In this document: positions 46,001 through 53,882 of the stretch, in pieces | Layout: every line of letters starts with the position of its first letter | Numbering within the stretch: the first letter of the stretch is position 1 | NCBI GenBank assembly: GCA_047404195.1 | Contig: JBDOIU010000005.1 | Location: 1-64,000 of the forward strand | Reading direction: 5' to 3' | Source: JAJRRL01 sp047404195 | GTDB taxonomy: Bacteria; Pseudomonadota; Gammaproteobacteria; JAJRRL01 | DNA: 64,000 nucleotides | Program-made: the position numbers and the translations under genes | The notes under the pieces: model-generated | What the model saw: only the letters and a program-made list of their open reading frames with translations | Told to the model about the DNA's origin: nothing | The model's database searches: none

Positions 46001-49000
46001 CTGGTGACATACATCAGTTAAGAATATAGCCATGCGTGAGATATTATGAAGATTATCAGCTGTTAGTTCAGATGTTGTGTACTGCTCGATAAGTGATTTA
46101 TCATGCTCAACCCAACTGTCATGCAATGCTGTTACAGCAGGGTAGCAGGCAGTGAAACCGAAATCCGCAGGTGTGGTAGGTGTTTTTGTGATAGCACCAC
46201 ATGCTTGATCAAGTTGTTCACCAGTATCCCGCAATTCAACAAGCTTGATCCTATCGTGGGTGTTTAAGTGTTGGATACCACGCAGACTTTCAACCTTAGT
46301 GATATATCGTGCTTGTAGTCTAAGTAGTGCATGACTATAAACGTCATGAGATATTTTTTGATCAGCACGGTATTTCTGCAGTTCCTGAATGTCTTTCTGT
46401 ACTGAAAGTGGTTTCAGCTCTGCTGCGCATGTGGCGATGACGTCAACGGCATCTTGCTGTTCACGAATCTTTGATTTGACTTGTAAGCTGAAACAAATTC
46501 TAGATTGTGCTTTTGTTGAGAGGAGTGACTGTATTTCACTATCAGCGAGTGGTGTAAGTAGCTGAATTGCATTTTCTCGCTCCTCTTCACTGCCAATAAA
46601 TACATGATCAAGGGTTTTTAGTAGTCCATTCTCAAGTAATAATCGAGGCTCGTGTGCCGCAGAGTTATCATGGCCATGTTCACTCAGGAGACGCATCAGG
46701 TGGTTGAAGTGTTCATACCTGCTCGGTGTGAGTTTTTCTATTACTTCTTGCGCATGCGAAGTTGTTAGCTGAGATAGTAAGTGCTGGTGTAAGCTCATTT
46801 TAGGTACACTATCAGCGATTGTGCAAGCTAGTTTCCAGTTCACAGGCTTAGTAGCCATCATTTTGCTTAGAATGGCTTCGAGCTTTACATTTATGGTCTT
46901 AATATGAGTATACTCAAGCGCCTCCAGTCTCTGTATGATCTCAGGTATTTTGACATAATTGTCAGTGATATTGCTTAAGTTAAAGGTGTCCAAGTGCGCT
47001 GTAATACATGCTATCAGTATGCTTCTATCATCGTGATGGATAGATTGCACTTGAACTGGGAGTTCCCACTTATTTTGAATGACTGCGTTAGCGGCGTAAT
47101 TTCTAATAATACGCTGTTTTGTCATTTTCAACCACCCAGGGCTGCTGGCATTAATTTTATATCTGAGCGCGGTTTCAAATAAGCTGATATCAGTGTCAGC
47201 ATCTGCGCGACATTTTGTGTGGTAGAGCATCACCTTACGCAGGATGCTTTTTTTCCTATGTTCATCTAGGCAGTTGATGTGGTCCCGCAGCTGCCTAATC
47301 GCTGCTATTAGCTGCTCAGTACTTTCTACATGGGGTGTTCTGTCTTGTTCAGTTAGTGAGTGAATGTCATTTAGAGCGTCATTTGTCAAACAGGTGTCTG
47401 GTATGGTGCAGCGATCGGCAACTGTCTGCAGTGTTACTTCTTTCTGGTGCCTTATCAGTGTTTGTAGGCATGCTGCCATGCTGTTTTTTATGGCCCCATT
47501 TTTTATTGTTGCGTCTGCAAGGATCATTTTATGGTTTTTAATGCACATCCTAAGAATTGCAATGCTTCGGTGATAGGCGTCATCTTTAAATTTGGGACCA
47601 TTGCTTGTACTTAATGCTGAAGCAGCTTGGCCTCTAATTTTTTTTAGTAAGGCTAGTTGCGCTTTAATAATGTCTGCATTACTTTGGCTTGTATTTTTTG
47701 CTGCAGGCTCAGACAAACATGCTGCGCTTGTGATAATATCATTTATCCTTCTCGTTTCGTCCATAAGTGCAGCATATACTTTCGATTGTGTGACATAATG
47801 CATTACTTTTGGGAATTCGCAAGGTAAGAGTGCTTGTAATTGTGTATGTTTTTCTTTACATGACCATAATTTACTGCGTATCTTTTCCAATAAGGCTTGT
47901 TCTGCATTTAGTTTCTTAGAATGCCTAAGAATAGCCTTGTGCAGATGTGTTTCATCCTGAGCGCTTGATTGAGTGGCGCCAGATATTATTGCAGATATGT
48001 TAACGCGTGCGATGAGTGTATCAGTAGTGCTTTTTGCATCAGCTAGTTTCTGTTCGAGTAGTGCGTTGATACCAGCCAGTCTCGTTGTATACGCTTCACT
48101 GTCTATGGTATCGATGCATTCATGAACCCTTTGGTTGAACACTTTACTATATTCTGCTCCTTGCTGCATTGCGAAATGATTGACCCGAAGCAATTTTGTC
48201 TGTTTTTGCTCAAAGTCTTCGAGAAAAGGGATAGCCTGTTGTATAGTCATTTCAGGGTGTGTTTCTGAATCAGCATGTTGGGTGTCTTTTAGAACTCCTG
48301 AAGCCATAATTTCTTTAAATTCATTAATTGCTAGCTCTGGAGATCGAAGGCGTTCGTTACCGCTTTTGATGCATTTTTCATTTGCTTGTTTAAGGTTGTA
48401 ATATATAGACGCTTTCGCTTCTATGTTTGGGTGCGGTAGAATCTTTAAGTGCTCTTGGCTCATGGGTGTGAATCCATCGAGATGAGTTTTAATGTTGGCG
48501 TCGTGTTTGCGTTGCTGATCAAGTTTGTTGGCCAGCGCTGTTGCTTGCTTTACTGCCATCCTGAGTGTGGTCAAAGTCGTGGCAGATTCGATTTGTGTTT
48601 GGATTGCGATCGCTTTGTTATCTAGGGCTTGATACGTGCTTTCTATTGAAGCCTGTATTGCTTTGAACCTATGCTGGCACTGATCTTGAATGCTACCGCT
48701 ACCTGCAGAGCCTGATTGAAGCTGTTGCGTTAACCAAGTAGTATACTTCTTTTGCTCGCTTGGCTGCAATTTACTGCTCTGTTTATTGTAAAGTGTGGCT
48801 CTATCGCATAATGTTTTGTATTGTTTGAGAAAGCGAATTATGGTATCAAGCTGCCAGGTATCAGGTCTGTGTTTTAAAGGTTTTAAAGTTGTTGTTAATT
48901 GCTCAATAGCTTCGGTAATCTCGATCTTACAAACGTCCAGTATTTGCTTTGGATTACCAGCTAATTTTCTAAGAGATCTTCCTACTTTTTGAAATAGTTT

Positions 49001-49117
49001 CATAATACCATCATTGCTGTGTATTTCAGACATATTACCATTCGCAGATGTTATTGTCACTATTTGATCACATTTGATCACATTTGACCCATTAAATGCC
49101 ACTAATTGACCAGCCAA
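43010..49117 (-). CDS. Giant unknown protein, about 2000 residues, helical with C-terminal membrane hairpin
   Basis: Up to 2035 residues from TTG 49117; ATG 49033 or ATG 49003 (MKLFQKVGRSLRKLAG) are equally possible starts, none with a strong ribosome site. Almost the whole length is hydrophilic and helix-rich with many Gln, Lys, Ala, Thr and scattered Cys, suggesting extended helical bundles or coiled coils; no enzyme motif is visible to me. Near the C-terminus (about 1955-2015) come two hydrophobic segments (VPAIISTVIWSGCILLTAAA; MAPLVLVAPTFLIIASFMAA), then a short Gly-rich tail. No signal peptide. Size and layout resemble large type IV effectors of Legionella relatives. Residues 137-202 are encoded by the 198-base repeat also found in rmuC. 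Confidence 0.75.
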   Translation of the reverse strand: MAGQLVAFNGSNVIKCDQIVTITSANGNMSEIHSNDGIMKLFQKVGRSLRKLAGNPKQILDVCKIEITEAIEQLTTTLKPLKHRPDTWQLDTIIRFLKQYKTLCDRATLYNKQSSKLQPSEQKKYTTWLTQQLQSGSAGSGSIQDQCQHRFKAIQASIESTYQALDNKAIAIQTQIESATTLTTLRMAVKQATALANKLDQQRKHDANIKTHLDGFTPMSQEHLKILPHPNIEAKASIYYNLKQANEKCIKSGNERLRSPELAINEFKEIMASGVLKDTQHADSETHPEMTIQQAIPFLEDFEQKQTKLLRVNHFAMQQGAEYSKVFNQRVHECIDTIDSEAYTTRLAGINALLEQKLADAKSTTDTLIARVNISAIISGATQSSAQDETHLHKAILRHSKKLNAEQALLEKIRSKLWSCKEKHTQLQALLPCEFPKVMHYVTQSKVYAALMDETRRINDIITSAACLSEPAAKNTSQSNADIIKAQLALLKKIRGQAASALSTSNGPKFKDDAYHRSIAILRMCIKNHKMILADATIKNGAIKNSMAACLQTLIRHQKEVTLQTVADRCTIPDTCLTNDALNDIHSLTEQDRTPHVESTEQLIAAIRQLRDHINCLDEHRKKSILRKVMLYHTKCRADADTDISLFETALRYKINASSPGWLKMTKQRIIRNYAANAVIQNKWELPVQVQSIHHDDRSILIACITAHLDTFNLSNITDNYVKIPEIIQRLEALEYTHIKTINVKLEAILSKMMATKPVNWKLACTIADSVPKMSLHQHLLSQLTTSHAQEVIEKLTPSRYEHFNHLMRLLSEHGHDNSAAHEPRLLLENGLLKTLDHVFIGSEEERENAIQLLTPLADSEIQSLLSTKAQSRICFSLQVKSKIREQQDAVDVIATCAAELKPLSVQKDIQELQKYRADQKISHDVYSHALLRLQARYITKVESLRGIQHLNTHDRIKLVELRDTGEQLDQACGAITKTPTTPADFGFTACYPAVTALHDSWVEHDKSLIEQYTTSELTADNLHNISRMAIFLTDVCHQTQSTNKEEALLNSLTKQYITNCQERLMRGSPSISTGDDETQKLKALNAAIDKDIQERATIIAGLPKGENFQQDRLKEINDQKKVQIFNKESTNSLTRLERECQALTKNHYKTIMTKSTMCLLRMKAYAKYTCHNKDAQILSDHAQTAFKAIRKALKKTTSKCLEDCFKERIQSCNTLNELAKHIESMPFSSYSGLDTLFNKSMLLPAQKRALNLLSTQCSSAIINHIKATPKTLEIIIKLRNHYLEKLKICNMQFPNAMSTVKREEELSSNKAQHDAFRKHFNGQITATKETILTQSTNRIRNLFKRETAELQTLEALSLKAETSKEKDLYDERLLQIATDRAKQIIKHDLGTLLSSDEAVHLSSITTYASTSVQPYLDEIGLNLTHWQSTAGDYVCKLLNDQVVATNHSTTNEHPNLRPLIHLQHDLVEHTRQLDIDTAAQQESKSETASIIPTLPAIEKFYDISCHSIADLNPGILTRDPRLTAQRVESQPTATLAEQTAGFTLQFEAYLTDHHGIETNTDGTIKTYRLHETYGDSKDLPDQISSFVAAECFTYVLSCLAKNKLSEDKEQLLKKAQLVGQANYSAQDLAKDHTCFQENARNKVMDLSNQSPLTQIKPDHYTIDAHAIVTDILCKATDSRTFFLFDDTRDSNLPEINKTLIDAQCNSVMCQIAGLANLKSTSEITLRLIKGFFSDTPWRMDLTGQDIEGRVNTIMVEEAITGCNIYQDTQKYIVSKCHEFEEAILKRVNHSIQNQFKTLCQNPLMNIDINSILFRENILNTDNSQPNQNTLESLILGAKAGIDHSRLNIEAQACRTNYAHALFSISQHCNNSRGCISSFLHWAFLERNTTPRQNRRSDQLQSTYKKQLQQAIIHSIARGIVWPLALLVDLATGNSTRRNGTNQPLAGNKCSLFAVPAIISTVIWSGCILLTAAAFTIHTMAFMAPLVLVAPTFLIIASFMAAITMAATNPAQFSGQLPAIESLDSEQSTGGPGNG
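48512..48709 (-). repeat. 198-bp perfect repeat, donor copy inside giant gene
   Basis: Identical base for base to 57204-57401, in the same orientation. It begins and ends on codon boundaries of the giant gene and encodes exactly 66 residues from SAGSGSIQDQCQHRF to ATALANKLDQQ. Flanking bases on both sides (48511 G against C; 48710 G against C) differ, so 198 bases is the full extent. The coding frame runs through it unbroken on both sides, which is why I regard this as the source copy. Confidence 0.95.
49063..49089. repeat. Short direct repeat upstream region of the giant gene
   Basis: TTTGATCACA occurs twice head to tail (49063-49082), followed by TTTGACC. Each unit contains the palindrome TGATCA. 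If translation starts at 49033 or 49003 this lies in the 5' leader or promoter and could be an operator; if it starts at TTG 49117 it is coding. Confidence 0.5.
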
Positions 49118-49210
49118 TTCGGCTTGCCATGGTTTTGCAAAGTTAATGCTCTATGAACTATGTTTTATAGATGTTTATTCGATACTTTGCGGTTTGGAAG
49201 GGGGCAATGA

Positions 49211-51169
49211 GTGAATGATGTTTCCGGTCGCTCGCGTGCGAGAGACAGTGCACTGTTGCATTTTATGCGTAACTTATCAGATCATACGGGCCTTCAGCTG
49301 ACTGACTATCAGCAGTTACATCAATGGTCGGTAGAGAACCTGCAACAGTTTTGGGCTTTTTTGCTGGTTTGGCTGGGCATTGCTGAGCTTGAGCCTGACT
49401 CAGTCTTCCATATTCCTGGAAAAGTCTTCTACGAGGACAGCTGGTTCCCACATTTGCAGCTATCGTATGTAGAATGCTTGCTCTCAAAACATCGGTTGGC
49501 TGACTCCAGTGCTGTATATCATTCTCTGAACGAGGCTGGTGCATACCATCAGCTGGGATATGCAGAGCTAAGGGCTCAGATTTCGTCCTTTTCACAATTT
49601 TTGCGATCGCTAGCAGTGCAGCCAAATGACAGAGTGTGTGGTCTAGTTGACAACTCATTCATCTCTGTTGTAGCAATGCTATCATGTAGTGCTGTGGGTG
49701 CCGTTTGGGCATCTTGTTCACCAGATTTCGGCGTGCAAGCAATCATGAATAGGATGCAGCCACTGTCACCAGTTGTATTTGTTGCGGTGCAATCATCACG
49801 CTACAGTGGTAAGGTGCATTGCCAAAAAGAGAAGATCGTCAGTATCCAATCCGCTTGTTCGTCTTTGCGTGCGATGGTTGTATACGATGGCTCAGACGCA
49901 AAGGTGACACTACCGGGTGTGGTATCTTATGAATCCATCTTGCAGCAATATGATGGTGCTCTGCCAATATCGGCTTGCCAAGTTAATTTTGCGCACCCAT
50001 TAATGATTCTCTTTTCTTCTGGTACAACCGGTCAACCTAAGTGCTTAGTACACAGTACTGGTGGTACCTTGTTGCAGCACGCGAAAGAACACACACTACA
50101 CGTTGGCTTAACTGCGCATGATACCATCTTGTTTTATACAACTGCCGGCTGGATGATGTGGAATTGGTTGTTATCAAGTATATTTTGCGGTAGCCAGGTC
50201 TTTTTGTATGATGGTTCACCAACATATCCTAGCAGCGATGCGTTATTGTCTATCGTTGATCGGTATGATATCACCGTACTCGGCGCTGGTGCTCAATATT
50301 TTGAAATTGTCACAAGTGACCTAGAGCGTCAACCATATTGCCAAGCACTCAGCTCACTACGCTTGATATTGAGTACAGGTTCTCCGTTGATGCCACACAC
50401 ATTTGATGCAATATGGGGAAAGATAAAAAAAGAGATACCCATTCACTCGATTTCAGGTGGCAGTGATATTATTTCTTGTTTTGTTTTAGGAAACCCATTG
50501 GCGCCAGTCAGGCGCGGAGAAATACAATGTGCCGGATTAGGCATGGATGTGCAGGTTTTTAATGAGCAAGGTCAGCCGGTACTCAATGAGTATGGTGAAT
50601 TGGTATGTTGTCAGTCTGTGCCAGCAATGCCTGTTGCGATATGGGATGACGCTACTAACAAGCGTTATCACAAAACGTATTTTTCTCAATTTGATGGTGT
50701 TTGGGCACAAGGCGATTACGCAATGCAAACGGAGGCGGGGTCTTTTGTGATTATGGGCCGATCAGACCACACGCTGAATCCAAATGGGGTGCGACTAGGC
50801 ACAGCTGAGCTATATGATCTCATTGAATCTAATCCTGATGTGCAGGAAAGTATTGTTGTTTCCTGTAAAGGCAATGTAAAAGATCATTTGATTCTCTTTG
50901 TGGTGATGCGTGGCGGTCAAAGATTACTGGCAGAGCACCGATCGGCACTCTGTCAGTTATTGCGTGAGTCATTGTCACCAAAGCATGTGCCCGATGCCAT
51001 TTTGCAAATATCAGCGCTACCGCGCACGCTCAGTGGCAAGCGTGTTGAAGGTGTGATACAGAAAATATTGTTTGGGAAAAGGAACATCAAGGCATCAGCC
51101 ATTGCCAACCCAGCAGTCTTGGCCGAAATTGAGCAGCATGCTGACGCGCTTATGGGCCTATTTGAGTAG
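49211..51169 (+). CDS. Acetoacetyl-CoA synthetase
   Basis: Activates acetoacetate to acetoacetyl-CoA with ATP; cytosolic, linked to ketone body and polyhydroxybutyrate metabolism. 652 residues, family length. The ANL-superfamily P-loop is LFSSGTTGQPKCLVHSTGG, the aromatic/adenine motifs are TTAGWMMWNW and SISGGSDI, and the C-terminal catalytic Lys is in RTLSGKRVEG. The opening FW...W.W...FW pattern is replaced by HQWSVENLQQFWAFLLVW. The GTG start follows GGAAGGGGG. Divergent from the giant gene; its 3' end overlaps the convergent lipase by 12 bases. Confidence 0.92.
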   Translation: MNDVSGRSRARDSALLHFMRNLSDHTGLQLTDYQQLHQWSVENLQQFWAFLLVWLGIAELEPDSVFHIPGKVFYEDSWFPHLQLSYVECLLSKHRLADSSAVYHSLNEAGAYHQLGYAELRAQISSFSQFLRSLAVQPNDRVCGLVDNSFISVVAMLSCSAVGAVWASCSPDFGVQAIMNRMQPLSPVVFVAVQSSRYSGKVHCQKEKIVSIQSACSSLRAMVVYDGSDAKVTLPGVVSYESILQQYDGALPISACQVNFAHPLMILFSSGTTGQPKCLVHSTGGTLLQHAKEHTLHVGLTAHDTILFYTTAGWMMWNWLLSSIFCGSQVFLYDGSPTYPSSDALLSIVDRYDITVLGAGAQYFEIVTSDLERQPYCQALSSLRLILSTGSPLMPHTFDAIWGKIKKEIPIHSISGGSDIISCFVLGNPLAPVRRGEIQCAGLGMDVQVFNEQGQPVLNEYGELVCCQSVPAMPVAIWDDATNKRYHKTYFSQFDGVWAQGDYAMQTEAGSFVIMGRSDHTLNPNGVRLGTAELYDLIESNPDVQESIVVSCKGNVKDHLILFVVMRGGQRLLAEHRSALCQLLRESLSPKHVPDAILQISALPRTLSGKRVEGVIQKILFGKRNIKASAIANPAVLAEIEQHADALMGLFE

Positions 51170-52132
51170 GTCACTTAATACTTGTGTATATAAATCATTT
51201 GCCATCAGCCAGTGCACACTGGCTACTGGGTGCGCTCTGTCATAGTAAAAGTATTCGTCTGCGTTCTCACATTGCCTGCCAACGATATCAATATAATTCC
51301 CATGGTTCGTATAGCATTGGTCATCGTTCTTTAAGAGTAATGATGACTTGTTTCCCCATTTTCGCCAAGGCTTGCCATGCCGCAGTAGAGTGATATCAAA
51401 TCGATATGGGCTATAGAAATATAAGTTTGGTGTTGTGTCACTCCATGAGTGTAGTTTGTGATTCCATCTGGAGATGGTGCGGAGTAACTGTATTTTAGCA
51501 TTGGGATATTTTTTTTCAGCTTGGTTGATAGCTTCTTTTGCAAATGGAGTGTGTTGGATGGCGCGTAGACCAAATACGACAACTTTAGCAGTGTTGTTTG
51601 CAAATAAGCGATTAACATTCTTCTGGAGTTGTTTTACCTTGTTGTCAGCATACTGGGTGGGGTTAGACAGAATTTTCTTTTGTTCATCAAAAAGATCATT
51701 CGCGCCAATAAAGATAATTGCGATGGTGTGTTCACGATGTTTTTTGGTGCTTTCTTTTAGGTATGTATTAATTTGCTCATTGAGGTCGGGCGCACACAGT
51801 TGCCAAACTTTATTTTTTTTATGAGTATAGAAGCAGGCTTTACCGCTCAGCTTTGCTTGTCCATGTGCATAGTTGTCAAAGTTGATGTATCGATTGGCGT
51901 TCACCATTTTTTTGACTGCTTCGGCCCATGTGATACCGTTGCTGAATCGCCCTTTGAAGTAACGTTTTCCTGGGTATGTATTTTCTGAAAGCCGGAAGAG
52001 GTTGCCATTGTCAGAGTAGCTATCACCAAATATGACGATATTATGCATGACATTATTATGTTTTTTCTTAGCCAGTACTGGTGATAGCCAGAATGCGCAA
52101 AGCGCTAACAATACCGCTAGAATAGAACGCAT
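51158..52132 (-). CDS. Secreted SGNH/GDSL lipase, PlaA/thermolabile-hemolysin-like
   Basis: 324 residues with a signal peptide (ILAVLLALCAFWLSPVLA). Block I is VIFGDSYSDNGN with nucleophile S38, block III IFIGANDLF, and the C-terminal catalytic pair is in DRAHPVASVHW. This is the group that includes Legionella lysophospholipase A PlaA and Vibrio thermolabile hemolysin, which cleave phospholipids or lysophospholipids outside the cell. Upstream of it, on the same strand after a 74-base gap, no operon partner is evident. Confidence 0.88.
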   Translation of the reverse strand: MRSILAVLLALCAFWLSPVLAKKKHNNVMHNIVIFGDSYSDNGNLFRLSENTYPGKRYFKGRFSNGITWAEAVKKMVNANRYINFDNYAHGQAKLSGKACFYTHKKNKVWQLCAPDLNEQINTYLKESTKKHREHTIAIIFIGANDLFDEQKKILSNPTQYADNKVKQLQKNVNRLFANNTAKVVVFGLRAIQHTPFAKEAINQAEKKYPNAKIQLLRTISRWNHKLHSWSDTTPNLYFYSPYRFDITLLRHGKPWRKWGNKSSLLLKNDDQCYTNHGNYIDIVGRQCENADEYFYYDRAHPVASVHWLMANDLYTQVLSDLLK

Positions 52133-52206
52133 AAGACCTCCTTTGTCGCGTCATTATTTAGTATAGGCTTTTGCTTGCGGTATTGCTAGCACCTTTTAGG
52201 TTATTG

Positions 52207-52551
52207 CTAACCTGGTGGCCACTTGAGCTGACGGCCTGCGAGTAAGTGCAGGTGTATGTGATACACTTCCTGGCCACCATCTTGGCGACAGTTAAAGATA
52301 GTTCTGTACCCAGATTGATCAAATCCTGCTGATTTTGCCAGATTTGCAGCACATAATATCATCTCACCGAGCAGTCCTTCGTCATTATTGTCTAAATCAT
52401 TGAGCGTGGCGATATGTTTTTTGGGTATGATCAGCTGGTGTAGTGGGGCTTGAGGGTTCAGGTCATTAAAAGCAATGATTCGCTCTGATTCATATACGAT
52501 GTCGCAGGGGATATCGCGCTTGACAATGGCACAAAATATACAGTCTGACAT
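52207..52551 (-). CDS. hinT: HIT-family purine nucleoside phosphoramidase HinT
   Basis: 114 residues. N-terminal CIFC and later the histidine triad HIHLHLL, the hallmark of the HIT family that hydrolyses AMP-linked phosphoramidates; NRCQ-type loop NCRQDGGQEVYH fits HinT. Divergent from the holD-like gene. Confidence 0.95.
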   Translation of the reverse strand: MSDCIFCAIVKRDIPCDIVYESERIIAFNDLNPQAPLHQLIIPKKHIATLNDLDNNDEGLLGEMILCAANLAKSAGFDQSGYRTIFNCRQDGGQEVYHIHLHLLAGRQLKWPPG

Positions 52552-52627
52552 GTCTGGTCTCCATGCTGTTGGCAGATTAACAAAAATATCTTATCCTGAA
52601 CTTAACATCTTTAGCAACTGGGTACTC

Positions 52628-53083
52628 ATGGTCAATCAGTCAAAAGCGCAGCAACTAGAGCAACTAGGCATCCCATCCTGGATTAGCCGAAGCAACGTGG
52701 TTGCAGGGCTAGAAGCGCCTGATACACAGTTAAAGTACTGGCAGGTGCGTTCAAATGGTGCTCTCGTGGGTTGGGTTGTGGCGCATCATGATGCGCCTGA
52801 GCAGTTGTTGTCAGCCTGTTTGCGTGCGACCAAGCTGGATATTAGTGAGAGTGATAGCACTCCGGATGTCACGTCAGAATTAACGCTGTTTTTGGGGCTT
52901 GATCTGGCTCAGCTCGTCTACCCTGAGCGTCATCTCAGCGATTCAGATTATGGCATTTTTCATCTTCATGGTGGTGGTGCTTTTGCAGTGACACAATCTG
53001 TCGTAGACATGTCCAATGATGCCTCATTAAAACGTGAAGTATGGCAGGTGCTGCAGCAGGCTATGCGCCGTTGGCAACAGTAA
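52628..53083 (+). CDS. Possible DNA polymerase III psi subunit (HolD-like)
   Basis: 151 residues from ATG 52628. The N-terminus reads MVNQSKAQQLEQLGIPSWIS, close in pattern to E. coli HolD (QLQQLGITQW), the segment that contacts the clamp loader, and the C-terminus ends in a helical stretch with two Trp as in psi. The middle is diverged. In this family low similarity is normal, so the call is tentative. The frame is open upstream to 52475 but that part runs into the divergent hinT start. One base separates its stop from the convergent next gene. Confidence 0.5.
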   Translation: MVNQSKAQQLEQLGIPSWISRSNVVAGLEAPDTQLKYWQVRSNGALVGWVVAHHDAPEQLLSACLRATKLDISESDSTPDVTSELTLFLGLDLAQLVYPERHLSDSDYGIFHLHGGGAFAVTQSVVDMSNDASLKREVWQVLQQAMRRWQQ

Positions 53084-53084
53084 T

Positions 53085-53819
53085 CTAATCATCTTCTAAC
53101 TCATCAAATCGACTGGGTGGTCTTGGGGCTTCCATGACGCGTTCGGGTCCGCTGGCTGCACTCTCTATTCCAAGATGCTGCTCTACCTTTCCGGTGAATG
53201 CCTTGGCGGCTGTTTGAAACTCTGGGTTTTCAATGGCTTCTTCAGCAGATGATAGACCGGCCATGCTGGTAGCCAGCTCGCTGATGGCTTTGCCTGGGTC
53301 TGTGCTTGAGAGCTCGGCAATATCCTCTGAGCCAGTCGCCGCAGCTCTTAACCAGGGAGACTCAAGCAATGCTTGTGCCATATTTTCCGCTGTTTCCTCG
53401 GCAGATTGTTCTTCAGCCATGGCTTGTAGTATGGCTGCTTCCCGGTTAACGGCTTCTTGGATAATGAGGCTGTCTGCAGGGTTGAGTGCGATAACGCGCG
53501 GATCAGCTGGGTTGTAGTTACGAGGATCAGCAATTTGCTTATTCAGCCACTCCTTAAACCCATCGTAGCCAGAATTTTGCATATCACTGATTATTTTCAT
53601 GATTTCAAATGAATCATTTTTAGTCATGCGACCCATCCACTGTTGCATAGTGGGTGATGCAGTTAATTTTAAGAAAAAAGCGTGGTCATTGACAGGCACA
53701 TTGGCGGAAAATGGTCTATTCCTGGTTTTGGCCCGTAAATTGATTTTCATCTCCCTTGCGATTTTTTGCGCGAATACAGGGTCGATACGGTAATTAAGAT
53801 CACGTTTTTTTAATGTCAT
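53085..53819 (-). CDS. Unknown hydrophilic acidic protein
   Basis: 244 residues, no signal peptide or membrane segment. The first 45 residues are basic (MTLKKRDLNYRIDPVFAQKI), the rest is helical and increasingly acidic, ending RFDELEDD. The C-terminal half is rich in Ala, Glu and Ser (EEQSAEETAENMAQALLESP), like the Glu-rich tails that act as secretion signals in some Dot/Icm effectors; that link is a guess. I do not recognise a family. Confidence 0.6.
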   Translation of the reverse strand: MTLKKRDLNYRIDPVFAQKIAREMKINLRAKTRNRPFSANVPVNDHAFFLKLTASPTMQQWMGRMTKNDSFEIMKIISDMQNSGYDGFKEWLNKQIADPRNYNPADPRVIALNPADSLIIQEAVNREAAILQAMAEEQSAEETAENMAQALLESPWLRAAATGSEDIAELSSTDPGKAISELATSMAGLSSAEEAIENPEFQTAAKAFTGKVEQHLGIESAASGPERVMEAPRPPSRFDELEDD

Positions 53820-53882
53820 CGTGTTACCTCAGGCATATGTGTAAAATTTAATTATAGCATTTTATGTGGTTGTTGCCACTGA

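Noticed and set aside
49063..49089. CRP site upstream of the giant gene
   Set aside because: Only direct TGTGA half-sites are present; the inverted TGTGA-N6-TCACA arrangement is missing.
52475..52627. Extended N-terminus of the holD-like gene
   Set aside because: It would overlap the divergent hinT coding region and has no ribosome site; the HolD-like similarity begins at 52628.
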